Positions 1 through 14,700 of a DNA stretch of 64,000 nucleotides are shown here, piece after piece. The translations under genes and the position numbers were made by a program. This DNA comes from Sarcocystis neurona. Lineage: Eukaryota; Apicomplexa; Conoidasida; Eucoccidiorida; Sarcocystidae. The notes beneath the pieces were generated by a model that did not search any database, was not told the origin of the DNA, and saw nothing but the letters and a program-made list of their open reading frames with translations. Within the stretch, counting starts at the first letter, position 1, and each line of letters opens with the position of its first letter. The stretch spans positions 4,350,828-4,414,827 of the forward strand of contig KL647291.1 in assembly GCA_000727475.1 (NCBI GenBank), in the 5' to 3' direction.

Positions 1-136
1 CGTAGTAGTAGATATACTCATCCAAAATATCGGTGAACAGACCCACGTGCGCCGTCGACGACTGCACTGCAATATCTGCAATTTTCAAGCACTTCTGCAG
101 GCACTCGAGCACGCGTCGTGGATCGCGGAACAACTC
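1..136 (-). CDS. VPS35: VPS35 exon 10 (partial, continues past left edge)
   Basis: The acceptor TTCTGGCAG is followed in phase 0 by [15 protein letters not shown], then [12 protein letters not shown] and [13 protein letters not shown]. This matches the human RVMECLKKALKIA and LFIEILNRYIYFYE block. No stop is reached before position 1. Confidence 0.93.
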
Positions 137-3100
137 CTGCCAGAAGGGGAGAGACGAACAGGAGAGACGCAAAGGGAAGAAGAGGGAGAAGCGAAGGAAG
201 AAGAAGATGACAAATTAAAAGAGGAGGAAGGGCGACGAACAGGGAAAGAACGAAAAAGAAGAAGAGGCGAAAATCAACGGCGAGCGTACGACGAAAAAAA
301 TGAGCAACACGCGCGAAAAAGAGACAGGAATCGAAGACGGGACAGGAACGGCGACGGCGCACCGGCAGAAAGCGAAGAAACAGCAGCAGCAGCAGGAGCC
401 GCGACAGCTAGATCCCACAAGAACGCGCAGGAAGGAGAGGGAAGGCAGCTGCAGCAACTCCAGACACATACAGCAGCAGCAACAGCAGTTACATAAGTAA
501 TCTCAGACGCTGCGTGCGCGGGTAACACCACTCCATCAATACGGGCAGCAGCACCAAGACGGAGACCCGAGCAGCTTTTATTTACGACTGGTGATACAGA
601 AAAGGGAGGCAGCCAGCAGCAATCTTGCGCACACGAAGTCCTGCCAGGATTGCAGCAGCAGCGGCACGAGTCCTGCTGCCAGCAGCAAATAGTTTTGCTT
701 GCTTAGCAGTTGAAATTAGCAGCGACATTACTGCCATTCCCCCCAGCTGTTGGGTCACTGTCCCAGCAGCGGCGCCGGCAATTTCTGCCTCGCGCCTCGA
801 AGCAGCAGCAGCGGCAGCACTGCCGTTGCAGCGGAAGTGTTGCTGGTCTACCACAGATGCATACAGCCACCAACAGCAGTTATAATATCCACAGTAACCG
901 ACGGAGCATTCCCAGCAGCACCGACAGGAGCTGCATATGACTTACAACAGCAACAGCAAAATCGTAACACGGCAGCAGGCAAGGCGTCTTTGCAGGAACC
1001 GCAGCCGTTGGCGCCCGACCCGCAGCATCAACGGCAGCAGTTCACGCCAGGCATTACAGCAGCAGCAGTCGCGTGACTTATAGAGGTTGCACACACGCGG
1101 CAACAGTAGAAGCCAAACGAACAGAAGCAGAGGCACAAGGAGCAGCAGCAGTAGTTGAGAACCAAGAAGCACCTCGAACAGCACCCGCAGCAGGCAGAAG
1201 CAAAACTACCAGCAGAAGCAGTGGCGCAAGACAGGCAGTAGCACCGCAGCAGTAGGTCTACGAGGAACTGCAGCAGCAGAACGCGTAGCAGCAGCGGCAG
1301 CAGAAGTCAGAGGCTTTAGGGGACCAGGATCGTCTACGCGACAAAAGCAGCAGCAGCCTCACGACCGAGAGACAGCACGACGCGAAGCCGGAGAGAGGAA
1401 AAGAAGGAGGAAGAGACGAGTGTCGCCCCGCTTACATTATTCCAGAAGAGATGAGAGCAGGCGAGAATAGCGCGACATTGATCCGGCTTTTTCAGCAGTT
1501 TTGCGGCGTGCTGGGCGACCTTCGCACAGACGGTTTCGTAGTTGTCTCTTTCTAGCGTATGGATATGGCCAGCGAGGCAGCCGACGAACTGCAGCAAATA
1601 CATGTACTGGTTTTTGCTGTCGAGAATTTCTTCTTCATAGCAGACGAGCGCCTGCGTGAGATACTCGTAGACAATCGCCTCGTAGGAGGACGCAGACGCA
1701 GCGGCGGTGGCAGCAACCCCGCCCCCTGTTGCACTGCTGCTGCTGGCCAACATGCTGCTGCGCAAATTCGCCGTGTCCGCGCTCTCCGCCGCCATCAAGA
1801 ATAGACGCAGTGCGCTCTGCCGACCGCATGCAGAGGGGAGAGCAGCAGACAGGGACACGCCAGCAGCACATCGTCAGCACCACATCGCCGGCACCAGCAC
1901 TAGCAGCACGGGGACGAGACGCAGGGCTGTTCACGGCTGCAGCAGCCGGAAGGCGCCGCACTCTCGAACCGAAAAAGCACCAGGCCGATGCGCAAGCGCA
2001 GCACCAGGAGAGAGTCTTGTTGTGTACCAGCGGGAGAGCCTTGCTGCGCAGCAGCAGAAGCATACCACAAGCACGTGGGCGACAGCGCAGGAACGGCAGC
2101 GGCGGGAGCAACGTCCTCGCAGCAGCAGACAACGGACGACCGTGCAGGCCGTCGTTGCCAGGAGCAACACACACGCGACAGCAGCAGTCGCAGCAGAGCA
2201 GCAACAGCAGCAGCGGCGGGAGCTGCGGCATAGTGCAGCGAAGAGGAGAACAAGACGGTGCAGGCGCAGCAACCGCACGGGTCCGTCCGAAGAAGGACGG
2301 GAAGGAGGGCGGCAGCAGAACGAGAGAAGCCGCAACGAGGTAAGGCGACGTCAAGAATAGTGAGGGAGATGTCCAGACGCCGCAGGAAAAGGGAACTCCT
2401 ACAAACGAATCAACGGAAAGACGGAGAGACGAGCTGTGTATACGCTTCTAGTGGAGGAGGGTGGTGAAGAGGTCGCCAGCGGTCTTGCATGCGTCTGCCT
2501 CGAAGAGAAAAAGACGAGATTTCTCTGCAGTGCTCGGGTGCGTACCCGTCGAACAAATTGCATGACATCAAGACGCTGATAAATACAGAGACTTTCGATA
2601 ATATACCTTCCTCCCTACTTCTCACGTACACCTCTCTGTGTGCGTGTGTGTGCATGTGTCCGCATGCAAACAACCAGATCCCCACACAGAGAGGTGTACA
2701 TATAAATATATATATATGTAAAGAAGATACCACAATCTACTGTGGATTGAGTGAGAGAAGAAATGTCGAGACAACTGTAGCATCACGTTGGTAGGGAAGG
2801 AGGCTGAGAAACAAATACTCCGCCTAGAAATAAGCCTTCTTGCATGCAGCGACGAAAAAGAGATGCCGGAAGGCTGCCAGCACTGCTGTCCAGACAGACG
2901 CATCGAAAAAACATCGCTCACCACCCGAGCGGCACGTTGTCTGTACTCACATCAGTGTGCATGTACACCACATATATATATGTTTGACGTGTACGTCTAC
3001 GGTGGAAGACATACATGGATATATATAGATATATATATGTCACACACACACACACACACTCACTCACACACACAGAGCGATATACGTCTTCTACGTAGGT

Positions 3101-6100
3101 GGGTGTTCTGAAAGAGATAGGGACATGGGTAGGACATGTATGCGTATACATGCATGCGTATTTGGAGGGCGACAGATAGGTGAATAGCGAGAAATACAGG
3201 GAGAAAGAAAAGACGAAGAGACACAGACGCACACACCAACACATAGACGTGTCTACACACATATTATAGAGGCAGACATACAGGGTGATATCTCTATGTG
3301 GACAGAAGTGGCCACGTCCACGCACCAACGACAGAGCAGCACGCGCCCAGGCCTCAGACGCGTTCCTGCCCGTATGTGTCAAGACAACCGGTATATAACA
3401 CACTAGCAGGCAGCACAACTAAACGAGAGACGGGGGGAGATAGAGTTGGGTAGTCCAGCCCTAATGCGAGGGAGAGTATTTACACAGATCTCACTGCATG
3501 CAAGTAAGTCCGCATGCAACACAGACATACATCCACGCGGGACTCTCTACATACGTATACACACATGCATGTGTCTATGTATACATACACACATATGTAT
3601 ATATGCACGCACGTGTACAGGCCAGAATGTGAGTAGGACTGCACACGTATATGTAGAAGGAGACATAGAGACACACAGAGAGAGATCGAGGAAAAGAGAC
3701 AGAGGTATCGACGTCCTGTAGATAATACACCGGCACGCGTATGTACATTCGAATATATGACACAGAGAGACTGAGACACGGAGACAGAGAGACGGAGACG
3801 GAGACAGAGGAAAAGCACAGCATCCTGTGCGGCGGCTTTCGGGAATATATATATATATATATACCTGTGGGTCGGACTGGACGAGTTGCATGCACGTGGC
3901 GTGAACAAACTGAAAAACTTTCTTCCCCGAGACAAGTGGCATGCTGCTGCTGTCTGAGGCTTCTTCAACTCCCCCCAGCTGTCGCTGCTGCTGCTGCTCT
4001 GTTCGATCGAGAATACGCGGCACGAGCTCAAGAGCAGCAACCACCAGGGGGGGTCCCAAGTACCGCAGCCGTCGTAGCCCGCCTGCAGTTACACACACAC
4101 ACACACAAACATACAAGTGTATATATATATATATACATACATACATACATACAGAGTAGCAGTAGGGCAGCAGCAGCCGTCGACACACCAGCAACAGAAG
4201 TTGCGGGGACGGCAGCAGCGGAGGTTGAGAGAGCAGTAGCAGAAGCTGCCGCAGCAGGCACAGCACAACCAGCGGCAACGGCAAACGCAGCGGACACCAG
4301 CAGCAGCACAGCAGCAGTAGCGGATCTGTCGTAGCACCAAAGGAGCGGCACAGGCTAGCCCGGCGACCGGGCAGCATAGGACCCGCTGCAACTGCGGAAA
4401 TATTGTCACACTGGCGTCAGTACAGCAGCCACAAGAGCGCCGGGAGCAGCCGATGAGCAAGCAGCAGCCGCAACAGCAGGGCAACAGAAGCGCAGCGCAT
4501 GTGAGGAAGCAGCAAACGGCAACCTGGTGACAGCAGCAGCCCTGCAGAGGCCAGAACCGACGAAAAAAACAGAGCAGGGGGGCAGCAGAATAAGAAATGG
4601 AACACCCAAAAGCCAGTGCGGCGGCAACAGAGCATTCGAAGAAGCAAATAAAGATCCGGAACCAGCAGGCGTAGCCACGAGCGCGACAGCAGTAACGGCA
4701 AGAAGAGCGCAGTGGCAACAACAGTTCTGCCGGGTATGTCTTCCGCCGTCGCATCAGCAGCAGCTGCAACAGCTGCGGTCGCTCCAGCAGCACCAGCAGC
4801 ACATCAGCAACAACAGCCGTAGCAACCGAGCAGCAGCTGCAGCAGCAGAAGCAGCAAGAGCAGAAGCAGAAGCACGGCAGCGGAAGCAACCGGACTATGT
4901 GCGACAGCAGCATCACCCCGGTGCAGCAGCGGCGCACCCGCCAGGCGAACGAACCTCCGAAAGACGCCGTACTGCAGGATGGATCATATCTGGAGCTGCT
5001 CTCTGCTGCAACTGCTGCTCTCTCTGTCACTGCTTTGATGCTGATGTTTGTCGCTGCGGTGTGTATCCCCCGTTCTGCTGGTGCTGTTGTCCCCGCTGCT
5101 CTCGCGCCTGCCACGTTCCAGCAGTTGTGCTGGTGTTGCGCCCCCGTCTTCCTCACATCATCTTTGCAGCTTCCTCCTTACCTTCGGCAAACGTTTGCCT
5201 GGCGAGGCAGAGCAGCGTGAAGTGTACGTCGGTGTCCGCGTTGTAGAGTAGATGGACGAGCTTGGCTATATCTTGCTGTTCTCTGACGAATTCCGACGAC
5301 GGTCCCCCCCCCCCTGCTGCTGTAGCTGTGCCCCTGCTGCTGCTGTTCCTGCAGCGGTTGCCTTCCCGGCCTTCTTCCCGCTTGTACGTCTGCTCCTCGT
5401 CTACCTCGTCCTGCTGCTCCTGTCCTTCGCCGTCGTCACTGCTGCTGCTGTCCTGTAGCAGCGGAGCCACAAACTCCAGGAAACGGGAAACCGAAGAAGG
5501 CTGCTCCAGAGGCGCCCCTGCTGCAAGCACTGCGCTCACCATGGACGAAGCCACTGCAGCAGCAACACCCCAAATCCAGCAGCAGCACTCGCAGCAGCTG
5601 TCGCAGCAGCACGCGTAGCAGCCACTACAGCAGCAACCAGCAGCACTTGCAGAAGCAGCCAGCAGCCCTTGCAGCAGCAACCAGTAGCACATGCAGGAGC
5701 GCCCAGCGGCCCTTGTAGCAGCATCCAGCAGCACTTGCAACAGCAACCAGCACCACCCGCAGCAGCAGCAGCACGGTTCACAAGCAGCTGCGCAGTAACA
5801 GACTCAGCAGTGGCAGTCGCAGCAGCAGCAGCGGTTGCAGCTGAGGGGGACGGGAAGCTGAGGTGCAGCAGCAACCCGACCTCAAAACCTTGTTCGTAAC
5901 AGCACCAAAAGCACTGTGCAGTCCATCGCCAGTATTCGCAGAAGCAGCGTACGGCTCTCTCAGCAGGCAACATCCCACCGCCAGCAGCAGCAGCGGTCAG
6001 AGGAACACAGAGCAGCAGTCGTAGCGCCATCAGCAGCGACAGCGGAAGAAGAGCGGTCACGCCAGCAGGACAGCAGCACCAGCGGGCGCACCACCAGCAG

Positions 6101-8682
6101 CATTTGTAGCTTGAAGAACACCGGCATCAGCAGCCCCGGTGAGACCACCACAGCACGGCGCGCGCGACCAGCAGCAGCAGCAGAGACGGCAGCACCAGCA
6201 AGAACGGTAGCATTAGCTAGGGCGTTACCAGCGGCAGCAGCAACTGGGGCGGCAGCACATCCGGCACCAACAGCAGTCTCACCTTCAGCAGCCGCAGCAG
6301 CGACGAGCCCCGCAGCACCAGTCGCAGCACATCGACAGCAGTCGCAGCAGCACGAGCAGTAACAGAAGGCGTCACACCCACACGAACATCGGGAGTCGCC
6401 ATGACGGCTGCTGCAGAAGCCGCAGCGGCAGCATCGCGAGCAGCAATCGTAGCAGCGGCAGCAGCAGCAGCAGGGGCGCACATTTTTGTAAGCAGGAGAC
6501 ACGCTTAGTCAAGTTGCTGCCGCTTGCCTTGTCGTCGAAGATCTTCATCAAGAAAAGCCATGAGAACAGGGAAATGCTGCAGCTCCAGCACAGGCAGGGA
6601 TATGCTGCGCAGCGGAGAGGAAATGATCTCCACGAGCGCCTCCACGCCTGCAGGTGTGAGAACTGCTGGCCTTCCATCCGCGCTGCTGCTGTTGAGGTCC
6701 AAGGAAGCAGCGGCAGCGGCACGGTCCGACGGGTAGGGGCTGCTGCTGCGGTACTTGCTGTTTCTGCTGCCGCTGCTGCAGCCGCAGCTCGACAGTAGCT
6801 GACTCACAGACCCAAGGATGGCGTCTACGTAATCAATGCGCTCAGGATAGAGAGAGAGGGAAAAAGAAAGGAACGCCTGCTGCAGCTCTAGCAGGCCTGT
6901 CAAGTCCACCAAGGCATTCCCCCCTGCTCCTCCTCCTGCTCCTCCACGAGAAACCTGCTGCTCTTCGCTGCCGATGCCGTTGTTGCTGCTGCTCCCATTC
7001 AGTTTCGTCAGAAGCAACGCCGCCTCGCCGCCCCCCGCCTGCTCTTCGAGAAAATAGATGTAACGCTGCTGCAGCTCACCGATGTAGCGCTGGAACAGAG
7101 AGTAAATATCGAGGTCTGCGGGCAGGTTCTGCACGACAGAGAAGAAAACTCTCACAGCAGCAGCAACGTCAGCAACAGCTGCAGCACTAAAGTCAGCAGC
7201 TGCAGTATCAATGTCAGCAGCAGTAGCAAGGCCAGCAGCAGCAGTAGCAAGGCCAGCAGCAGCAGCAGCAAGGTCAGTAGCAGCAGCAAGGCCAGTAGCA
7301 GCAGCAACAGGAAGAGACGTCATAGCAGCAAAGCAGAAGCCCCCCGAGGGGGAGCAGCCGCAACAAGGACAGCAGCAGCAACAGCGTCGAACGTGCTGCG
7401 CCTGAAAAAGAGCAGGAGGCCGCAACAGCAGGCAAAGACTCCGTTCCCAGAAGTTCTACTGCGACGAAAGAGAGAGCGCCGCAACCGCAGAATAAACGTG
7501 AGGAGGGGAAAAGGAAGAAAATTCAATCTTCGACTTCTTCGCTCCTCCTCCTACTTGTCTCCCTACACACGCGTCCAGCCACGCATATATCCCGCGCCTA
7601 CCGATCAACAGAAATGTTTTTTACCCCCTGCCGCCGCACCACCCGCAGCAAAGAGGAGGGAATCTCAGCAGCAGCTTAAGACGCCAGCAGCTGCAGCCCA
7701 GGGACGAACAGCAGCCGCAGAGGAAGAACGCACGACAGCAGCTGAAGGAGAGAAGCGGCAACGGCGCCCACGAAAGGAGGAGCAGGAGGAGGAGTGGACG
7801 CAGCGGCAGCGGCTGACCGAGAAGCAACCGGAGCAGCAGCTGCTCATGGCTGACGAGGAGCAGCAGCGCTTTAACAGGCAGTTGCCGCAGTAGGATTGAT
7901 AGCTGCTGAAGCACCAATAGTGGGGCAGCAACAGAGAACTTACGGTGGGGGACGCTTGCGCAAAAGCAGCGAGGCGATTCAGCAGATTGACAAATATTGA
8001 CTTCAGGTCCACTGCAAGCCACAGCAGCCGCAGCAGAGCAACCAGCACAGCAGTGCAGAACGGCAGCAGACGGCAGCAAGAGCAGAACAGCGCGAACAGC
8101 AGCCGCAGCCGCCGCAACGGCACCAGGAGGGCAGGAACAGCAGCAGCACCAGCAGGAGAGCAGCGCAGCAGGGAGGTAAGACTGCTGCGTCAGCAACAGC
8201 CCGCAGGCGAGAGAAGCAGCAGCAGCGCTGCACATGCAACAGCAACAGGATCGGCAACACGGCGACGGAAGCAGCAACAGGGCGACGGAAGCAGCAACAC
8301 AGCGCCGCACGAATGACCTGACGTATTCGAGAAACGAAGGGGGGAGCAGGAGCTGGTGGGGGATAACCCACCTGATTCACTAAGCGCAGGCAAACAGAAA
8401 CAAGAATTTCACATTGTTCCATCGCAGTTCCTTAGAGGTATACACCCACGCAGAGGTACACGAAAAAGGCCCGGATATTGTGAGGCAGCTAGAGCAACAG
8501 CTGCAGCGTGTATCTCACTCAGCGACGGACGGGAATAGGGAGATCTACCTGCCATGACCTGCTGCTGGTGCTGCTCCAGTCCTCAGCTACAGCGTGTGTC
8601 CAAAAGCAACACCTCTCCCTCTACGAGTCCCCACGCGTGCCCACATATCAGTATACGTCTACACATCTCCCTACATATACAC

Positions 8683-8714
<32 letters not shown>

Positions 8715-11700
8715 GCAGAGACAGGGATGTGCACAGGCACATGTCTTCATGTGTGGAGACAGACAGCAGCAGCAGCGTCGGCAGAGCGTCTCTCCCAAGC
8801 GGCCACACACAACTTGTAAATTCGCCCCTGCAGCTACACATCTTAACGTTTATCTGCTGCCGCACCCCCCTCTCGTAACCCACGCGTATCTCTCGCTCCT
8901 GCAATACACATACATACCCATATACACATTTATGTAGAGAGAGAGACTCACAGAGGGAGCACTCAGCTGATGCCATACTCCTTCTCGTCTCAAGCAGCAA
9001 CCTGCTGGTTAAACCCGTGCTTCTTCCCCCCCCCTCCCCCACTGCCTCACCGATACACCCCTACATATAGACGTGAACGTCTGTGTGAATACAGAAGCGT
9101 GTGTCCCATCTGGTCGTCGCGCTGCTTATTACCCGAAGGCTGGACACGCAGAGAGGCCTGCAGGAAGGGATCGAGCGTCTGAAGGTGGCACTCATCCGAG
9201 AAAACTTGGATAATGCAGTCGAGCAGATATTGTTGCGCCATGCCGTCTTTGCAGCCGAGGACGTGGTCGAGCAGCTTGGGCAGGGCCTGCTGCTGGTAAA
9301 AGGCGGCGCTCATGCCTTCCAGCTGCGACATGCGCACCAGCGGAAATCCCACGAGGACGCGCAGGTCGTGTCTCTCCCTCTCTCTTCGCTGTCTCTCTCG
9401 CGGGCTGCCCTGGTGCTGCAGCCGCACCCACAGACGTGCTGCTTCGACGAAGTTCGTCAGCAAAAACGAGAAGGCGTCCTCCAGCGTGCCCCCCCCCTCC
9501 CTGCGCGAGGCAAACGGAGAGAACAACCGGTGGCTGGCCGTCAGAGTCAGAGGCACCGCGACCAGTCGACAACAGCAGCAGCGGGCCCGGCGGGCAGCAC
9601 GCAGCAGGCGCCGAGAGAGGAAAGGGATGTGCAGCAGCGAACAGAGAAAGCGAGAAGTCAGAGAGAAAGTGTGACGGGGAAAACCTGGCGAGAACACGCA
9701 TGCGAGGACTGCACAACAGCAAGAAGGCAGTCGACGAAAAGGCGGACAAGAAAGACACGTGGAATGCAAACAAGCGAGAAGCGACGCGAACGCGTCATCA
9801 AATAGTTCCCCCTCTTCCGGGAGAATGACAGCATAGGAAGAGAAGAAAAGAGCAGAACAGCTTCGAGTAGAAGACTTTTATGTGGGGATATATAGACCAC
9901 ATACAAATATACATACACGTGTATATATATAAGTTTTCCTCTGTGATAACTTTCCACACACACACACACACACACAAGGCACACAGATCATTCCATATAT
10001 GTATACAAAGATATACATACACATATACACGAATATATCTGTACTTACGTATACAGTGTCCATGTATATATACGTACACATATATGTGTAGTTGTCCACA
10101 AGGGCACACAGATATGTACGCGTATCTGTATGTCAGTGAATATGCATATATGGAGAGGTAGACATATACGTATATACGCCTATATATACATATATATATA
10201 AATATATATATATATATGCACAGACGGGGGACATGGAAAAACGAAGGCGAGAAAGCATGAAGAGGAAAGCGCAGAGACATACAGCACACGTCTGTACACA
10301 GGCGCAGGCACCCAGAGCCTGTGGCTCGCCTTCGACATGCATGCAGGCGCAGGACTGCAAGGACGCATGCAGCGACGAATGAGAGGAAGTGCATGCACTC
10401 AGGTACGACAACGTTCTCGCTGGCTGACTGCACGGCGGGGGGGGGGGGGGAAAAGGGTGGGCAGCCGTCTCTGGAGCAAAGACCTCGGGCAGCCACCAGG
10501 CGCGCGCCGGTCTCTACGGGAGTCAATTCTTAGTGCTGTTGAAATGGAAGAGAAGGACATTTTTGTGCCTCACACCCAAGTCACTCGCACCCGTGCTGCT
10601 CCACTTTGCATGCGGCTGCGTCTCCACCGCTGGCCCCCCAACTGGTCCTTCACAGAAAAGAAGACTGCTGAGATGCCGGTATCGGGGGACGAGCGCTGCA
10701 GCTCCTACAACTCCTGCTATACTACTACTACTATTACTACTACTACTACTATTACTGCTACTACTACTATTACTACTACTACTATTACTAGTACTATTAC
10801 CGCCACTACTACTACTACTACTATTCGTACAAGTACTACCACTGCTATTACGAGGACTCCTCTGTCACGACTGTTGCTCCTGTTGCCCCTGCCACGACTA
10901 GTGTTACTACCACTAGTAGCAGCAGTACCACTGCTACTAGGAGGACTGCTCTGTCACTCCTATTACTACGGCGGGCAATCCTTCAGAACGTACTACCATG
11001 TGTAGTATCACTACTACCTCAATGCTTGTGCTACTGTCAATACTACTACTCCTACTATTACTAACTTGTAATAGTACTGCCACTGCTATATGGAGGCCTG
11101 CTCTGTCACTCCCGTGACTACTGTCGCCGCTGCTACGACTAGTAAAGCTACGACTTCTACTCCTCGTAGTAGGACTGCCCCTGCCATCCGGACGACTCCT
11201 CTGTATCTACTATGACTACTGCTGCCTACAACTACTCCTACAACTCCTATTACTACTACTACTATTCGTCGTCACAGGACTGCCACTGCTATCAGGTGGA
11301 CTCCTCTGCTTTTCCTATCACTACCGCTGCCCTACTACTACTACTACTACTTCGACTACCCCTCTCACTACTACTACTCCTCGTACTGCCACTGCTACCA
11401 CGTGGACTCCTGTGCTTCTACTAGTGCTGCCCCTGCTACGACTACTTCTACAGCAACTGATACTACTGTTACCACTACTCCTGATATGATGGTACTACTA
11501 CTGCTACCTGGACGACTCCTCTATTCGTAGTGCCACTGCTGCTGCTACCACAACTACTGCTGCCCCGCTGCTACGACGACCACTCCCGCTGCTCTCCCAT
11601 TCCTGCTAAAATACATCTGGTAGCAGTCATTCTCACTCCATTTCCTCGTTTTGACGGTACACGTGTTGGTTAACGCGCGACGACTACTATCAGCCCTCGT

Positions 11701-14700
11701 CTTCGTCCTTTGCCTGGTCCCGGTCCGACTGCTGCTACTCCCCCCTACCCGGGTTTGTACCCTACGACGGCATTCACGCGCGCGCGGGCAAACAGCAACT
11801 AACATGAGACTTCCCCGGAGGTCTGTACGCAGACACGGACGTGTTTTCAAAGTGGAGTCCAGCACTCGCCGTACCTCCGCCAGGAGCGCAGGCAGTTGTT
11901 CTTCAATCCTACATCCTCGCAGAAAGACTGCTCTACAGATGCTGTACGGATAATCTACCGGACAGACCTTCGCAGCTTGACGCCCTTCTTCTACGGGGAT
12001 GCACACGTGCTCCTACTAGGCGAGAGGCCCCCACAGGTTAGGACCCAACACCAGGCTTGCCTAGCGGGGCGCAAAAAAGAAGAAGATCGCACGCATGCAT
12101 CTTGCGACAGGAGCATATGCCACAGAAGTCGTGCCCCCCGCCCTGCGTTTACCTTTCGTACTCCGAGCCGGTATCTGGGAGCTTGTCTTTGCACATCTGG
12201 GTTAGATAGAAACGTAGGAAAAGACCGCGCATCGGGTGCTGTACCCCCTTGCAGAGCTCGGTCATGTCCCGCAGCACGTCGCACGCCCTCGCTTCCCGCG
12301 ATTTGATGTAGCAGCAGCCCACCGTTATCAGCAAATACAGACGGGGAAGAATATTGCCTGCGTGCTGTACAGACTCGTACAACTCGGACATGCGCCGGCC
12401 GTGTCTGCTGCGCTCCCCGAAGAACCCCGCCAGGTGCTGCAGCTCCTGAAACACCAACATATCTGCACGCGGTTGACCAGCAGCAGCAACAGCAAGCGTA
12501 GCCGCAACAGCGAGGGCAGCAGCGAGAGCACGCGGCGCAGCAACAGCACACAACAAGGAACACACAACACACCGACACTAAGTTCAGCCAAAAGAGATCT
12601 TTCAGCGAGAGCAATAGCCGCAGCTGCACCAACAAAACCGACACAGCTGAAGCAACACCAACGGAGCCCAGCAGCAGGAGGTGTGCGGCAGCAGGAACAG
12701 CAGCAGCAGCACCTACACAAACAGTTCGACGGAGAAGCGCACGACGCGCGCACCAACCACAGCAGCAGCAGGGGCAACGACAGCCGCATCAGCGACTAGC
12801 GTAACAGCTTGGTGAACAAGGCCTTACAAGCAACAACCACAGGCGCAGCAATCACGGCAGCTGTAGCCGTCTTCGTAGCAACAACCGCTGCAACAAGAGC
12901 GGTATGAAAATGAAGAGCCAGAGAGACAGCAAGTCAGCAAGGCGATGACACAAGCATATACAGACACTGGTGAAGAGGCAACAGCATCAGCAAAATGTAG
13001 GAAAAGACGGGTTCCTCCCTTCAGCATTGCAGCAAGGTATGCATGCGTCGACACGCACAACAAGAGGGAAGAGCAGAAGCAGGAGCTTGAGCCGTTGTAG
13101 CGCAACTGTCTGTCAGTGCCGGTAGTATTTTCGATGATATACCAGTAGTTGTCAGGCCTGCTTCAAAGTTTCCCCAGTTCCGAGACTACGCCAGCGGCAT
13201 GGGGGAACGACAGAAGTATCAGCAGCAGAGCAGTGGAGACTTCGCCGCAGCAAGACATGAATCAACAGCAGGGGAACGACTACCAACGGGGCGGAATGAG
13301 CAGCAGCAGACCCGCCAGGAGGAGAGAAGAAAGAGAGTTGCGCCAGCGGCAGACGCAGACGTAGCAGCAGCAGCAGCAGATGCGTTGTTGATTGCAGGAG
13401 CAGCATAGCATGCAGGGCCTCAGATGGATGAGACCCAGAGAAGTGTAACTCACACAACTCGTAGTAGTTCTTCGGAGAAAGTAATGACGTGCGCAGCTCG
13501 CAGATCATGTTAGACGCATGCTTCAAAGCGTCGCGAAGGTTGTCGTTGTCCTGCATGCGCAGCCCGCAACACACGAGTAGCGGCATCGGCAAGTCATTCA
13601 GCAGCTGTCGCAGCACGTGGAGACTCACACCGGCAGCACGCTCCCCCACCTGCCACCACCATCGGCACTTTCCGTAGCACTACCAGCGCAGCTTCCACAA
13701 CGGCGACGGCAGCACTGTCGACTGGCAGGACAGCGGCAGGCAGGCCTCCGTAATACCGATAGCAGCCGCCTCCATACGAGCAACAGCAGCAGCTCCCATA
13801 GTGGAAACACCAGCAGCATCCACAACAGCAACAGCAGCAGCATCCAAAGTAGCGATAGCAGGATCCCCCATACACCAATAGCACCAGACTCCACAGGAGA
13901 GAAACACCAGAAAATTGCACAACAGTGCAAGAGCGGCAGCGTCCACACCAGCAAAAGCGGCAGCTTCCTCCAGCGCCGCCGGCAGCAACTTCCTCAGCAG
14001 CAGCTGATTCCTCTGTAAGAGAGGAAGAGCGGCTGCACAGGCCCCAGTGCATCAGTTCGAAAAGCACCAGCACCCCACTAGCAGAAAGCAACACTTGCAG
14101 CAGGAGCAGCTACCGAAGCGGCAACAGCAACAGCCGCAGCGGCTTTCGGCGGAGGAAGCGGCAGCAGGACTTCCGCACAAGCAGCCCCCTCCTCTGGGTG
14201 TGTGGCAACTGCTGCCATGAGGCGAAGCCAGTCACAGAGGAAAGACCGACGTCATGTGTATGTGACTTTCTCGAATGAATCCCCAGGAGCCTCCCTGCTG
14301 CATGCAAGGTCGTGCAGCAGAGCCCCACGGAGACGCTGCAGCCCCGTCAACGCAGCAAACGAAGCAAGCCGCCTTGGCGACACCAGCAGCAACATTTCCG
14401 TTATCACACAACGTGTGCCCCTGCAGCTGTTCGCCGCACTGCGTGTGTGTTGATATGCAACACATCTTGCAAATTATGAGACACACGCGCCACGTGTCGA
14501 GGAGGTTATGTTACACGACAACCGCGGGATTCCCTCAGACGCAACCTGCGCAACGTCTACGCAAAGGCGACTAGTCGTCGATTCGCTAACACACCACGTA
14601 TTTCCTCTAGTTTATAAAACAAGTATCAGTCTTCACAAGAATCATATGCTCTACACTAGACACACCACACAAGGGTATCCAACTAGTGCGAGAGTCTCGC

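Noticed and set aside
2440..2545. Minus-strand exon-like piece reading [13 protein letters not shown] after CACTGCAG
   Set aside because: It resembles the VPS35 LRLFL block, but the phase does not fit exon 8, and the true block ([10 protein letters not shown]) is in exon 9 with matching phase.
2830..2890. Second decoy reading [13 protein letters not shown] on the minus strand
   Set aside because: Same reason: wrong phase, a stop soon after, and exon 9 already supplies the segment.
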